From NCBI GenBank assembly GCA_965247775.1, contig OZ252031.1:620001-684000 (forward strand): DNA of 64,000 nt, given 5' to 3'. Under the pieces are notes generated by a model, which saw nothing but the letters and a program-made list of their open reading frames with translations, did not search any database and had not been told where the DNA came from. Both the position numbers and the translations under genes were made by a program. Shown piece after piece: positions 54,110-63,007 of this stretch (position 1 is the stretch's first letter; each line of letters begins with the position of its first letter). The stretch comes from G965247775 sp965247775 (GTDB taxonomy: Bacteria > Chloroflexota > Dehalococcoidia > Bin125).

Positions 54110-55047
54110 TTGTTCTTCGCGAGGGTCATGTTCCGCTCGCGCTGCGCCCGCTCGCCAGCCAGCGCATGCGGCCCGTGGTCGCTGTGCGCGGCGTCGCCGT
54201 CAGCGTCGTGCTGATCGTCGTCGCCGTCGTGTCCCTGTACCGGGGACGGCAGGGCGCCGGCGATGCCTTTCACGCGCCTCCCCGGCAGTTTCTGGGTCCT
54301 CCAGAGCGGTTCCACACCATTTCGCAGCTCGACCCGGACACCGTCGCGCGTGTGCGCGATCACCCAGACGTCGCCAACGCCATCGAGGTCTGCGGACGGC
54401 TGTTCCCCTTCCGTTACGAGGAGGTCCGCGATCTCGGCTTCTTCCTGGCCTTCGGTCCGGAGGGGGTGGCCGGGGGCTGCCGGCCGCGCTCCGCACCCGC
54501 TTCGAGGTCGCGCCCGGCGCCGTCGTGATCGACGAATCGTTCCGCAGTCGCTTCGGTGTGGAGGTGGGCGACGGCCTGGACCTCAACGGCATTGCGTTCC
54601 GCGTCGCCGCCACGACGACCGGCGGCAACGCGCTGACGCAGCACTCGCCTTCCTGAACTGGGACGACGCCGCGGCGGTGTTGGCGCCCGTCAGCGCCACC
54701 TCCGACGTCTTCCTAACCCCGCGGCCCGGCGTCTCCCCCGACGAACTGATCGCCGGCCTCGGCGATCTCGGTCCGCGCGCCGAGGCGATCCGCAGTGAGG
54801 TGATCGCGCAAACCGTCGCGGACGAAGTGGCGGAGATCGGAACCCCCGTCCTCAGTATCGTCGTTGTGCTGGAGGCGTCACCGGCTCGGCCTTCGCGAAG
54901 CAAGCGATCGTCGTGTTCGCGGCCGACTTCCGCTGGACGGACCTGATCCTGATCGTCGTCGCCGCCCCCCTGATCGCGCTCATCGCAGCGCTGGTGCCGC
55001 TGCGCCGGGTCGTGCAAGCGGACCCCGTCTCGGTCTTCCGAGCTTAG
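54067..55047 (+). pseudogene. ABC transporter permease (MacB/FtsX type) with frameshifts and internal deletion
   Basis: Pieces in three frames read in order: a first helix (RGVAVSVVLIVVAVVSLYRG), a periplasmic domain (HTISQLDPDTVARVRDHPDV, RTRFEVAPGAVVIDESFRSR, FLNWDDAAAVLAPVSATSDV), and a last helix with the FtsX ending (IALIAALVPLRRVVQADPVS, then VFRA). The two middle helices of the permease core are missing. Frame changes lie near 54,475, 54,650 and 54,885. It precedes its ATPase remnant by nine bases. Confidence 0.65.
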
Positions 55048-55056
55048 GCGGGCTCG

Positions 55057-55699
55057 ATGAGCGAGCCGCTGCTCTGGGAGGAGGGGTCTGGCGAAGGTCT
55101 TCGGAACGGGCGACAACGCGGTCGTCGCCGTCAGCGGCGTCGACCTCCGCATCAGCGCGGGCGAACTCGTCACGATCTTGGTCCCGTCCGGCTCCGGCAA
55201 GACGACGCTCCTGACATTGCTCGGTGGCCTCGCTCGCCCCACGGACGGCGGGTCTGGATCGGCGGGCGGCCGCTCCATCGGCTTCGTCTTCCAGAGCTTC
55301 AACCTGATCGACTCCCTCTCCGCGCTGGAGAACGTCCTCCTCCTCCTCAACCTGGACGGCCGCTACGGAGCCGACGCGAGCCGCCGCGCGGCTGAGATCC
55401 TCGACCGGGTCGGCTTGGCGGAGCGCCTGCAGCACCATCCTGACGAACTCTCCGCTGGCGAGCGGCAGCGCGTCGCGATCGCCCGCGTCCTCGTCAACGA
55501 CCCGGCCGTCATCCTCGCCGACGAGCCCACCGCCAGCCTCGACGGCGAGCGCGGCCTGGCCGTCATGGAGCTGCTGCGGGCCGAGGCCACGGTCGGCCGC
55601 GCGGTCGCCGTCGTCTCGCACGACCAGCGCCTCGCCCGCTTCGCCGACCGTCGCCTGGAGATGTACGACGGCTGTGTCACCACAGCCGATGGCCGCTAG
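55057..55699 (+). pseudogene. ABC transporter ATPase (LolD/MacB type), frameshifted near its start
   Basis: An ATG frame (MSEPLLWEE) leads, after one extra G at about 55,080-55,086, into LAKVFGTGDNAVVAVSGVDL, then the Walker A PSGSGKTTLL, Q-loop GFVFQSFNLID, signature LSAGERQRVAIARVL, Walker B VILADEPTASLD and H-loop VVSHDQ. About 20-25 residues usually found between the Walker A helix and the Q-loop are missing. Such ATPases energise lipoprotein or macrolide export. With its permease equally damaged, the exporter is not functional. Confidence 0.7.
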
Positions 55700-55775
55700 G
55701 GGCGCGGCGCGGTGCCCGTGTCGGGTCGCCTAGACTTCGCGCGCTTCCGCGGGGGCCGGCGAAAGGAACGTCGGG

Positions 55776-56828
55776 ATGGCGCGTCGCAAGGGGATCGTGG
55801 CGGGGTCGCTGGGGGTCACGGGCCGCGCCCTCGTCGGGCATCTCGTCAGCGCCGGCGCTTGGGACGTCGTGGGGATCTCGCGGCGCAGGCCGGAGTACGA
55901 GACGGGCGCGCAACACCTTGCGCTGGACCTGCTCGATCGCGCGGCCTGCCAGGCCGCTCTGGCCGGCGTGACGGATGTCGACACGATCTTTTTCGCGGCG
56001 CTGCAGCACTTCGATCGCCCCGCCGACAACGTGGGGCCGAACCTGACCATGCTGCGCAACCTGGTGGAGACGGTGGAGCAGCGCTCGCCGGGGCTGCGCC
56101 GCGTGGTCCTGGTGGAGGGCGCGAAGTACTACGGCATCCACCTGGGCCCCTTCACGACGCCCGCGCGCGAGGACGACCCCCGCCACCTGCCGCCCAACTT
56201 CTACTACGACCAGGAGGACTGGCTGCGGGCGCGACAGGTGGGCAAGGACTGGCACTGGTCCGTCGTGCGGCCGCTGGGGATCTGCGGCTTCGCCGTGGGC
56301 AACCCGCAGAACATCTTCACCAACATCGCCCTCTACGCGGTGATCTGCCGCGAGTTGGGCCGACCGCTGCGCTTCCCAGGGCCGGAGACCGCTTACCACA
56401 CCCTGCGGGACCTCACGGACGCCGGCCTGCTAGCCCGGGCGATGGAGTGGGCGGCGACCGCCCCAGCGGCCCGCAACGAGGCGTTCAACATCGCCAACGG
56501 GACCATCTACCGCTGGGACGCGCTCTGGCCCAAGCTGGCGGACTTCTTCGGCATGGAGGTGGCCCCGCCGCAGGGGCTCTCCCTGCAGGAGTTCATGGCC
56601 GACAAGGGGCCCGTCTGGGAGGGGATGGTCGCCAAGTACGGCCTCAAGCCGTACCGCTACGAGGAGATCGCCGTCTGGCGCTTCGCCGACATCTTCTTCC
56701 GCCAGACGTACGACGCCATCTTCGACGTCTCCAAGGCCCGCCGCGCCGGCTTCGACGCCTTCGTCGACAACGAGGAGATGTTCCGTCGCCACTACAGCGC
56801 CTGGCAGCGCGAGAAGATCATCCCCTGA
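55776..56828 (+). CDS. PRISE-type SDR (progesterone 5-beta-reductase/iridoid synthase-like)
   Basis: This 350-residue extended SDR has the features of the PRISE group: IVAGSLGVTGRALVGHL as NADP motif, LVEGAKYYGIHLG with the lysine, NFYYDQEDWL with the tyrosine that replaces the usual YxxxK arrangement, and a C-terminal WRFADIFFRQTYDAIFDVSK. Members reduce the C=C bond of enones, with steroids and iridoids as plant substrates. Bacterial members have unassigned substrates. It is intact and lies just after the decayed ABC genes. Confidence 0.87.
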   Translation: MARRKGIVAGSLGVTGRALVGHLVSAGAWDVVGISRRRPEYETGAQHLALDLLDRAACQAALAGVTDVDTIFFAALQHFDRPADNVGPNLTMLRNLVETVEQRSPGLRRVVLVEGAKYYGIHLGPFTTPAREDDPRHLPPNFYYDQEDWLRARQVGKDWHWSVVRPLGICGFAVGNPQNIFTNIALYAVICRELGRPLRFPGPETAYHTLRDLTDAGLLARAMEWAATAPAARNEAFNIANGTIYRWDALWPKLADFFGMEVAPPQGLSLQEFMADKGPVWEGMVAKYGLKPYRYEEIAVWRFADIFFRQTYDAIFDVSKARRAGFDAFVDNEEMFRRHYSAWQREKIIP

Positions 56829-57188
56829 GGCGCGATGACTTCCGTTCGCCGGCTGGGAGCGCCGCACGAGATTCTTTAGAGCCGGGAGAGGTAGTGTGTT
56901 TGGAGTACGCGGCCATCGTGCGAGTGCGCCGGGTATGGCTCCCGCTCGGGCGTCTCGGTGCGGGGAAAATGACCCTCACGGATCGATGGTTCCTCTTGGA
57001 GACGTCGACGGCTCTGCCGTCGGCCATGCTGGCTGGGGATCGGGCACCTTCGGATAACAGCGGGCAGAGAGCGTATCCGACTCCTGCTCACGAAGACCGG
57101 TTATCACATACGGACGGCGGGTGAATGGACGGTGGAGGAGTGGGCCAGCCAGAACGCGACGCGCGCGCGACGCGGAGGGTTGCGGGAC
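56829..57188. other. Gene-free stretch
   Basis: No frame on either strand looks like protein and no RNA gene or strong hairpin is visible. It separates the PRISE-type gene from the converging SnoaL-like gene. Confidence 0.4.
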
Positions 57189-57587
57189 CTAGTCGGGGCG
57201 CTTGGTCAGTAGCGGCTTCTCCGCCTTGGCGTAGGTCTGCTTGACGGTCAGTTGCCTGTCGCGGAAGTGGAGGATGTCCAGGCCGCGCCAGGCGACGGCG
57301 CTGTCGCCGCGCTGGAGGCTGCAGGTCCAGCTGATCAGCGCCTTGCCCGACTCGGCGTCCAGGATGAGGTCGTCGGGGTGGAAGCGGATCGTCCCGAAAT
57401 CGCCGCGGAACTGCGGCTCGAAGGCAGCCCGGATAGCGGCCTTGCCTTCGGAGCGGGCACCGTTGAACTCGTCGTAGAGCGCGTCCTCGGCCATGTAGGC
57501 CATGACGCCGTCCAGGTCTTCCCGGTTGAAGGCCTCGGTGAAGTCGAGGACCCACCCCTTCAGCCTCTCGCGATCGGACTCGGTCAC
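57189..57587 (-). CDS. SnoaL-like (NTF2-fold) protein
   Basis: The GTG start follows AAGGAGGT by a few bases. The 132-residue protein shows the NTF2 pattern: LDFTEAFNREDLDGVMAYMA, then DEFNGARSEGKAAIRAAFEP and SWTCSLQRGDSAVAWRGLDI. Such cone-shaped proteins act as isomerases, cyclases or dehydratases on small hydrophobic molecules, or as subunits of larger enzymes. The acidic residues at the pocket entrance cannot be assigned to a reaction. It is divergent from the tandem DUF1330 gene. Confidence 0.8.
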   Translation of the reverse strand: MTESDRERLKGWVLDFTEAFNREDLDGVMAYMAEDALYDEFNGARSEGKAAIRAAFEPQFRGDFGTIRFHPDDLILDAESGKALISWTCSLQRGDSAVAWRGLDILHFRDRQLTVKQTYAKAEKPLLTKRPD

Positions 57588-57693
57588 GCCGCACCTCCTT
57601 GCCGCTCGGGGCGCATCCTACCGCGAGGGCAAAGGCGCTAGTCTGCCCTGCGCCCGGTTTCCTACGACGGAGGCCCGAGGGAAGGAGCGCTGC

Positions 57694-58299
57694 ATGGCTG
57701 CCTACTGGTTCGCCTTCGTCAAGGTGCATGACCCTGAGCAGTACAAGAAGTACGCCGATCGCGCGACCAAGATCCTGGCCGACACCGACGCCCGTGTGCT
57801 CTCACGCGGCGGTGGCTCCCATGTGCTGGAAGGCTTCGAAGGCGGCTACAACCGCTTCGTCCTCGTCGAGTGGCCCTCCGTGGAGGCGGCGCTGACCAAC
57901 TTCAACAAGCCGGAGTACCAGAAGGCGGCGGGCTTCCGTCGCGACGGCGGCGGCGAGGCGGAGATCTCGATCGTGGAGGGGGTGGAGGGCGTCGCGGCCG
58001 AGAAGGCGCCCGGGCAGGCCTACTATGTCGCCCGCGTCACCATCACCGACCAGGAGAAGTATCAGCGCTACCTCGACGGCACGGCGCCGCTCTACGCCGC
58101 CGCGCCCGGACGCACGCTGACGCGCGGCGGCAACCAGCAGATCCTGGAAGGCCCCACCCACTACAACCGCTACGTCGCCACCGAGTTCCCCTCCGCGGAC
58201 GAGGCCATCGCCTACTACCGCAACCCGGCCTACCAGGCGGCGGCCGAGCACCGCCGCAACGGTGGCGGCACGGCCGAGATCGTGATCATGGAGCAGTAG
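57694..58299 (+). CDS. Tandem DUF1330 protein
   Basis: The ATG at 57694 follows GAAGGAG. The 201 residues comprise two DUF1330 domains of about 95 each: AAYWFAFVKVHDPEQYKKYA with SRGGGSHVLEG, and QAYYVARVTITDQEKYQRYL with TRGGNQQILEG. Each ends with an aromatic-rich YNRFVLVEW or YNRYVATEFPS segment. This is the same dimeric alpha/beta-barrel fold as NIPSNAP, here doubled in one chain. The function is unknown. The next gene starts three bases after its stop, so they are co-transcribed. Confidence 0.85.
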   Translation: MAAYWFAFVKVHDPEQYKKYADRATKILADTDARVLSRGGGSHVLEGFEGGYNRFVLVEWPSVEAALTNFNKPEYQKAAGFRRDGGGEAEISIVEGVEGVAAEKAPGQAYYVARVTITDQEKYQRYLDGTAPLYAAAPGRTLTRGGNQQILEGPTHYNRYVATEFPSADEAIAYYRNPAYQAAAEHRRNGGGTAEIVIMEQ

Positions 58300-58301
58300 C
58301 C

Positions 58302-58790
58302 ATGGCTGAGCTGCTGGCGATGGCGGAGTCGGTGGGGGCGCTGCTGAAGCAGCGCGGCGAGACGGTCGCGGTGTCGGAGTCGTCCTCGGGCGGGCTGGTG
58401 GCGGCGGCGCTGCTCTCGGTGCCGGGGGCCTCGGCCTACTTCATGGGCGGCGGCGCGATCTACACGCAGACCGCGCGCGAGGTGCTGCTGGGCATCGACC
58501 TGGCCGACCACCCCGGCGTCCGGTCGAGCAGCGAACCCTACGCCCTGCTGGGGGCGAGCGCGATCCGCGACCGGCTGGGGACGACCTGGGGCCTGGCCGA
58601 GACGGGCGCCGCCGGGCCCACGGGCAACCGCTACGGTGACGCCGCCGGGCACACCTGCATCGCCGTGACGGGTCCGGCCGAGCACACGGAGACCCTGGAG
58701 ACCGGGATTGTGGAGCGCGAAGAGAACATGTGGCGCTTCGCGCGGCGCACGCTGGAGGTCTTCGAGCGGGTTCTGCGTGAGGCGGGTTGA
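58302..58790 (+). CDS. CinA C-terminal-type nicotinamide-nucleotide amidohydrolase
   Basis: A 162-residue protein equal to the stand-alone CinA-C/PncC domain. VAVSESSSGGLVAAALLSVP carries the catalytic Ser, and AYFMGGGAIYTQTAREVLLG and ETGAAGPTGNRYGDAAGHTC complete the site. PncC converts nicotinamide mononucleotide to nicotinic acid mononucleotide and ammonia in NAD recycling. The ATG is three bases after the DUF1330 stop. The substrate could differ in this catabolic neighbourhood, but the motif set is complete. Confidence 0.87.
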   Translation: MAELLAMAESVGALLKQRGETVAVSESSSGGLVAAALLSVPGASAYFMGGGAIYTQTAREVLLGIDLADHPGVRSSSEPYALLGASAIRDRLGTTWGLAETGAAGPTGNRYGDAAGHTCIAVTGPAEHTETLETGIVEREENMWRFARRTLEVFERVLREAG

Positions 58791-58807
58791 ACGGCGGGGG
58801 AAGCGCG

Positions 58808-59749
58808 ATGGCCGATCCGCAGCCGACGCAGGCCGACGTCGACGCCATCGCCCAGCAGGTGTCGAACTGGAGGCGCTGGGGCCCCGACGATCAGCGCGGC
58901 ACCCTGAACCTGCTCCGGCCGGAGCATGTGCGCGCGGCCGCCGCCCTGATCCGGGACGGCACGACGGTCTCCTGCGCGCTGCCCATCGCCACCCAGCCCC
59001 GCATCGACAACCCCTTCCCGGCGCGGCACATCATGCTCGCGGCCGGCGACGATGCCCGCCACGACCCGGGCCTGCCCGGCTTCGAGGCCGCCTTCGATCT
59101 GGTCATGTTCCAGCCCCACGGCCCCACCAGCAGCCACATCGACGCGCTCAGCCACGTCTTCATCAAGGGCCAGATGTACAACGGCGTGGACTCACGCAAG
59201 GTGCGCAGCGACGGGGCGCACGCGCACACGGTCATGAACTTCGCGAGCGGCATCGTCGGCCGCGGCGTGCTGCTGGACGTGCCCGCCGCTCACGGCCTGG
59301 AGTGGCTCGAGTTGGGCTACGCGATCACCGTCGCCGATCTGGAAACGGCGGAGGCCCGGCAAGACCTGCGCGTCGGCGAGGGCGACATCCTGCTCGTCGC
59401 GACCGGCCGCGCCGCGCGCCGCGCCGCGGTGGGCGCCTGGGCGCACCGCGTGGAGGGGATGGCCGGGCTGGCGGTGGAGTGTCTGCCCTGGCTGCACGAT
59501 CGTGGCGTTGCCGTGCTCGGCTGTGACGGCATCTCCGACACCCTCCCCACCGAGATCCCCGGCTGGCGTATGCCCATCCACGAGATCGCGCTGGTCATGA
59601 TGGGCTGCCCCCTGCTGGACAACTTGCGTCTGGACCGGCTCATGGCGGCCTGCCGCGAGAAGCAGCGCTGGGCCTTCCACTTCAGCGTCGCGCCGCTGCT
59701 GATCGAGCGAGGAACCGGCTGCCCGGTCAACCCGATCGCGACTTTCTGA
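58808..59749 (+). CDS. Cyclase family protein (kynurenine formamidase-like)
   Basis: This 313-residue metal-dependent hydrolase has FQPHGPTSSHIDALSHVF, the HxGTxxDxxxH zinc-binding signature in the variant form HGPTSSHIDALSH. WGPDDQRGTLNLL lies near the N-terminus and WRMPIHEIALVMMGCPLLDN near the C-terminus. The family hydrolyses cyclic or formyl amides, as in tryptophan degradation, or acts on polyketides. The ATG at 58808 is preceded by GGGGGAA. It lies in the same-strand run between the CinA-type gene and an SDR. Confidence 0.85.
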   Translation: MADPQPTQADVDAIAQQVSNWRRWGPDDQRGTLNLLRPEHVRAAAALIRDGTTVSCALPIATQPRIDNPFPARHIMLAAGDDARHDPGLPGFEAAFDLVMFQPHGPTSSHIDALSHVFIKGQMYNGVDSRKVRSDGAHAHTVMNFASGIVGRGVLLDVPAAHGLEWLELGYAITVADLETAEARQDLRVGEGDILLVATGRAARRAAVGAWAHRVEGMAGLAVECLPWLHDRGVAVLGCDGISDTLPTEIPGWRMPIHEIALVMMGCPLLDNLRLDRLMAACREKQRWAFHFSVAPLLIERGTGCPVNPIATF

Positions 59750-59774
59750 CCGAGCCGAACAGGGAGAGCATGGC

Positions 59775-60542
59775 ATGCCACTCGAGAACCCCTTCGACTT
59801 CTCGGGCCAGGTCGTCTTGATCACGGGACCCACCGGCGCCCTCGGCCGGCCCATCGCGACGGCCTTCGCCGAGGCCGGCGCGACCCTGGCCCTGGCCGAC
59901 CTGGACGACGCGGCCGGCGCCCGCCTCGCGAGCGAACTGGCGCGGCCGGACGCGCCGGCACAAGCCTTCCACCTGGACGTCGAGGATCCCGGCTCGGTGC
60001 AGCCGATGGCGGCCTCCGCCATGGGGGCGTTCGGCCGCCTGGATGTGCTGGTCAACGTGGCCGGGATCAACGCACGCCATGAGGCGGCGGACTACCCCTT
60101 GGAGCTGTGGGACCGGGTGGTGGACATTGACCTGCGCGGCACCTGGCTGGTCTGCCAGGCGGTGGGCCGCGTGATGCTTGCCCAGGGGGGTGGCCGCATC
60201 GTCAACGTCGCCTCGGGCGCTGCCTACTCCGGCTCACCCGGCTACGCCGCCTACAGTCCGGCCAAGGCTGGCGTGGCGTCCCTGACGCGGGTGCTGGGTG
60301 GGGAATGGGCCCCGCGCGGCATCCGCGTCAACGCGATCGCGCCCGGCCATACCGACTCGCCCATGCTCCGCTCCATGATGACCCAGCCCGGCATGCTGGA
60401 GGCGGCGGCGCGGCGCATGCCCGTGGGGCGGATCCTGCCTCCGGAGGCCCAGGTGGGGCCGGTGCTCTTCCTGGCTTCGGAGGCCGCCCGCTGGATCACC
60501 GGCGTCACCCTCCGCGTCGACGGTGGCTGGCACACGACCTGA
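59775..60542 (+). CDS. SDR family NAD(P)-dependent oxidoreductase
   Basis: A 255-residue classical SDR starting at ATG behind GGGAGAG. It has LITGPTGALGRPIATAFAEA (TGxxGxxG variant TGPTGALG), NVAGINARHEAA, NVASGAAYSGSPGYAAYSPA with Ser, Tyr and the lysine following, and a terminal TLRVDGGW. ALADLDD after beta-2 suggests NAD. It follows the cyclase-family gene by 25 bases and may act on its product. The substrate is unknown. Confidence 0.87.
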   Translation: MPLENPFDFSGQVVLITGPTGALGRPIATAFAEAGATLALADLDDAAGARLASELARPDAPAQAFHLDVEDPGSVQPMAASAMGAFGRLDVLVNVAGINARHEAADYPLELWDRVVDIDLRGTWLVCQAVGRVMLAQGGGRIVNVASGAAYSGSPGYAAYSPAKAGVASLTRVLGGEWAPRGIRVNAIAPGHTDSPMLRSMMTQPGMLEAAARRMPVGRILPPEAQVGPVLFLASEAARWITGVTLRVDGGWHTT

Positions 60543-60675
60543 CCGCCGCTCGGCCCGACGGCGCAGCCCCGTCCGAGCGCCCCCGGGCGGCTCCCCGTCC
60601 TCCGCGCGCGCGCGCGGCGCATCCGCGGATGCGGCTGTACCGTTGGTCGGGGTATGTGTTCGCCAGGAGGAATCG

Positions 60676-61947
60676 ATGAGCCAGCAAGCCGGCATCCCGT
60701 CTGATATCGCCGATCCGTCCCTGGAAACGGCTGGCGTGGACCGTATCGAGTGGGCCGAGCGGGAGATGCCGGTACTGGGGCAGATCCGCGAGCGCTTCAT
60801 CCGTGAGCAACCGTTTGCCGGCCAACGGCTGGCGGCCTGCCTCCACGTCACGAGCGAGACGGCCAACCTCGTGCTGACGCTGGCGGCGGGCGGAGCCGAG
60901 ATCACCCTCTGCGCGAGCAACCCGCTCTCCACGCAGGACGATGTGGCGGCGGCGCTCGTCGCCGATGCCGGCCTCTCCGTCTTCGCCATCAAGGGCGAGG
61001 ACGATGCTACCTACTACCGGCACCTCAACCAGGCGCTGGACACGGATCCCACGCTGACCATGGACGATGGCGCCGACCTGGTGGCCACCCTGCATCGCGA
61101 CCGGCGCGAGCGGTTGCCGGACGTGATCGGCGGCACCGAAGAGACCACCACGGGCGTCATCCGCCTGCGCTCCATGGCCGCCGACGGCGCGCTGGAGTAC
61201 CCCATCGTCGCGGTCAACGACGCCAGCACCAAGCACTTCTTCGACAACCGCTACGGCACCGGCCAGAGCACCCTGGACGGCATCATCCGCGCCACGAACG
61301 TGCTCCTGGCCGGCAAGACCGTGGTCGTCGTGGGCTACGGCTGGTGCGGGCGCGGCGTGGCCTCCCGCGCGCGGGGGATGGGAGCGCTGGTCGTGGTGAC
61401 CGAGGTGCAGGCCCTGCCCGCCCTGGAGGCGACGATGGACGGCTTCCGCGTCATGCCCATACTCGAGGCGGCGGCGATCGGCGACGTATTCGTCACCGTC
61501 ACGGGCGACAAGCACGTCATCGATCGGCCGGCGCTGGAGCTGATGAAGAGCGGCGCCATCCTGGCCAACAGCGGCCACTTCGATCACGAGATCAACAAGG
61601 AGGCGCTGGCGGAGATGAGCGAGACGCGCCGCGTCGTGCAGCCCTTCGTGGAGGAGTTCCAGCTGGGCCAGCGCTCCATCTTCCTGCTGGCCAACGGACG
61701 CCTGGTCAACCTGGGAGCCGCGCAGGGCCATCCGGCGAGCGTGATGGACATGTCCTTCGCCAACCAGGCCCTGGCCGCCGAATATCTGGTGCTGCAGGAT
61801 CCGACGCCCGCGCCCGGCGTGATCCCGGTCCCGCCCGCCATCGATGAGCAAGTGGCAGAGCTGAAGCTGGCCGCCATGGGCGTCACGATCGACACCCTCA
61901 CGGCCGAACAGGAGGCCTACCTGCACTCCTGGGAGAGCGGTACCTAG
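60676..61947 (+). CDS. ahcY: S-adenosylhomocysteinase, short (archaeal/thermophile-like) type
   Basis: The ATG at 60676 follows AGGAGG at 60665-60670. The 423-residue protein contains LHVTSETANLVLTLAAGGAE, then VNDASTKHFFDNRYGTGQS with the catalytic Lys and Asp, and the NAD-binding VVVVGYGWCGRGVASRARGM. It lacks the roughly 40-residue insert of the eukaryotic-like form. Its C-terminus ends HSWESGT without the PDHYRY element that reaches into the neighbouring subunit in long forms. The enzyme splits SAH into adenosine and homocysteine and so relieves methyltransferase inhibition. The following kinase gene would remove the adenosine. Confidence 0.9.
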   Translation: MSQQAGIPSDIADPSLETAGVDRIEWAEREMPVLGQIRERFIREQPFAGQRLAACLHVTSETANLVLTLAAGGAEITLCASNPLSTQDDVAAALVADAGLSVFAIKGEDDATYYRHLNQALDTDPTLTMDDGADLVATLHRDRRERLPDVIGGTEETTTGVIRLRSMAADGALEYPIVAVNDASTKHFFDNRYGTGQSTLDGIIRATNVLLAGKTVVVVGYGWCGRGVASRARGMGALVVVTEVQALPALEATMDGFRVMPILEAAAIGDVFVTVTGDKHVIDRPALELMKSGAILANSGHFDHEINKEALAEMSETRRVVQPFVEEFQLGQRSIFLLANGRLVNLGAAQGHPASVMDMSFANQALAAEYLVLQDPTPAPGVIPVPPAIDEQVAELKLAAMGVTIDTLTAEQEAYLHSWESGT

Positions 61948-61979
61948 GCGCCGGTGCAGCGCGCGGAACGGAGACGCCG

Positions 61980-62972
61980 GTGCCCGCAATCACGTACGAC
62001 GTCGTCGGCGTCGGCAACGCCATCGTCGATGTGCTGGCGCAGGCCGGCGAGGCCCAGATTCGCGCACTCGGACTCGCCAAGGGCGCGATGACGCTGATCG
62101 AGGCGGACCAGGCCGAGGCCCTCTACGCCCGGATGGGCGCCGGCATCGAGATCTCCGGCGGCTCGGCGGCCAACACCGTCGTCGGCGTGGCCTCGCTGGG
62201 CGGCCGCGCAGCGTACATCGGCCAGGTTCGCGACGACCAGTTGGGCGCGGTCTTCCAGCACGACATCCGCGCTGCGGGAGTGGACTTCCGCGCCGCCCCG
62301 GCCCTCGACGGCCGCTCCACGGCGCGCTGCCTCATCTTCGTCACGCCCGACGCCCAGCGCACTATGCAGACCTTCCTCGGCGTCAGTGTGGAGCTGGGCC
62401 CGGACGACATCGACGCCGCCGCGATCCAAGCTTCGGCCATCACCTACCTGGAGGGCTACCTGTTCGACAAAGAGCCCGCCAAGGCCGCCTTCGTCCGCGC
62501 CTCGGAAATCGCGCACATGGCGGGGCGCCGCGTCGCGCTGACGCTGTCCGACCCCTTCTGCGTGGAGCGGCACCGCGGCCCGTTCCTGCATCTGGTCTCG
62601 GGGCACGTGGACGTGCTGTTCGCCAATGAGGCGGAGATCCTCTCCCTGTTCCAGGTCGATGACTTCGACGCCGCCCTGGCTCGAATCCGCGGGCACTGCG
62701 AGATCACCGCGCTCACCCGCGGGTCGGCCGGCTCGCTGATCGTGACCCCGGAGGCCGTTCTGCCCGTCGCGGCGGAGCCCGTCGAGCGCGTCGTCGACAC
62801 GACCGGTGCGGGCGATCTCTACGCCGCGGGCGTGCTCTTCGGGCTGACTCGCGGTTATGAGTTGGAAACCTGCGGGCGCCTGGGCAGCATCGCCGCCGCC
62901 GAGATCATCAGCCATTACGGCGCCCGGCCCGAGACGTCGCTGGCTGGCCTGGTGCGGACGACGCTGGGCTGA
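61980..62972 (+). CDS. PfkB-family carbohydrate kinase, adenosine-kinase-like
   Basis: A 330-residue ribokinase-fold protein beginning with GTG behind GGAG, 32 bases after the SAH hydrolase stop. It has VVGVGNAIVDVLAQAG, the substrate loop EISGGSAANTVVGVASLGG, a YIGQVRDDQLG segment, LSDPFCVERHRGPFL and the ATP/anion-hole motif DTTGAGDLYAAGVLFG. The adenosine-kinase-like group carries exactly the SGGSAANT pattern. In this place, phosphorylation of adenosine to AMP would pull the reversible SAH hydrolase reaction forward. Another sugar substrate cannot be excluded. Confidence 0.87.
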   Translation: MPAITYDVVGVGNAIVDVLAQAGEAQIRALGLAKGAMTLIEADQAEALYARMGAGIEISGGSAANTVVGVASLGGRAAYIGQVRDDQLGAVFQHDIRAAGVDFRAAPALDGRSTARCLIFVTPDAQRTMQTFLGVSVELGPDDIDAAAIQASAITYLEGYLFDKEPAKAAFVRASEIAHMAGRRVALTLSDPFCVERHRGPFLHLVSGHVDVLFANEAEILSLFQVDDFDAALARIRGHCEITALTRGSAGSLIVTPEAVLPVAAEPVERVVDTTGAGDLYAAGVLFGLTRGYELETCGRLGSIAAAEIISHYGARPETSLAGLVRTTLG

Positions 62973-63007
62973 GCGCGGTCACACCGGCCGCGAGGCGGGA
63001 GGGCGAC

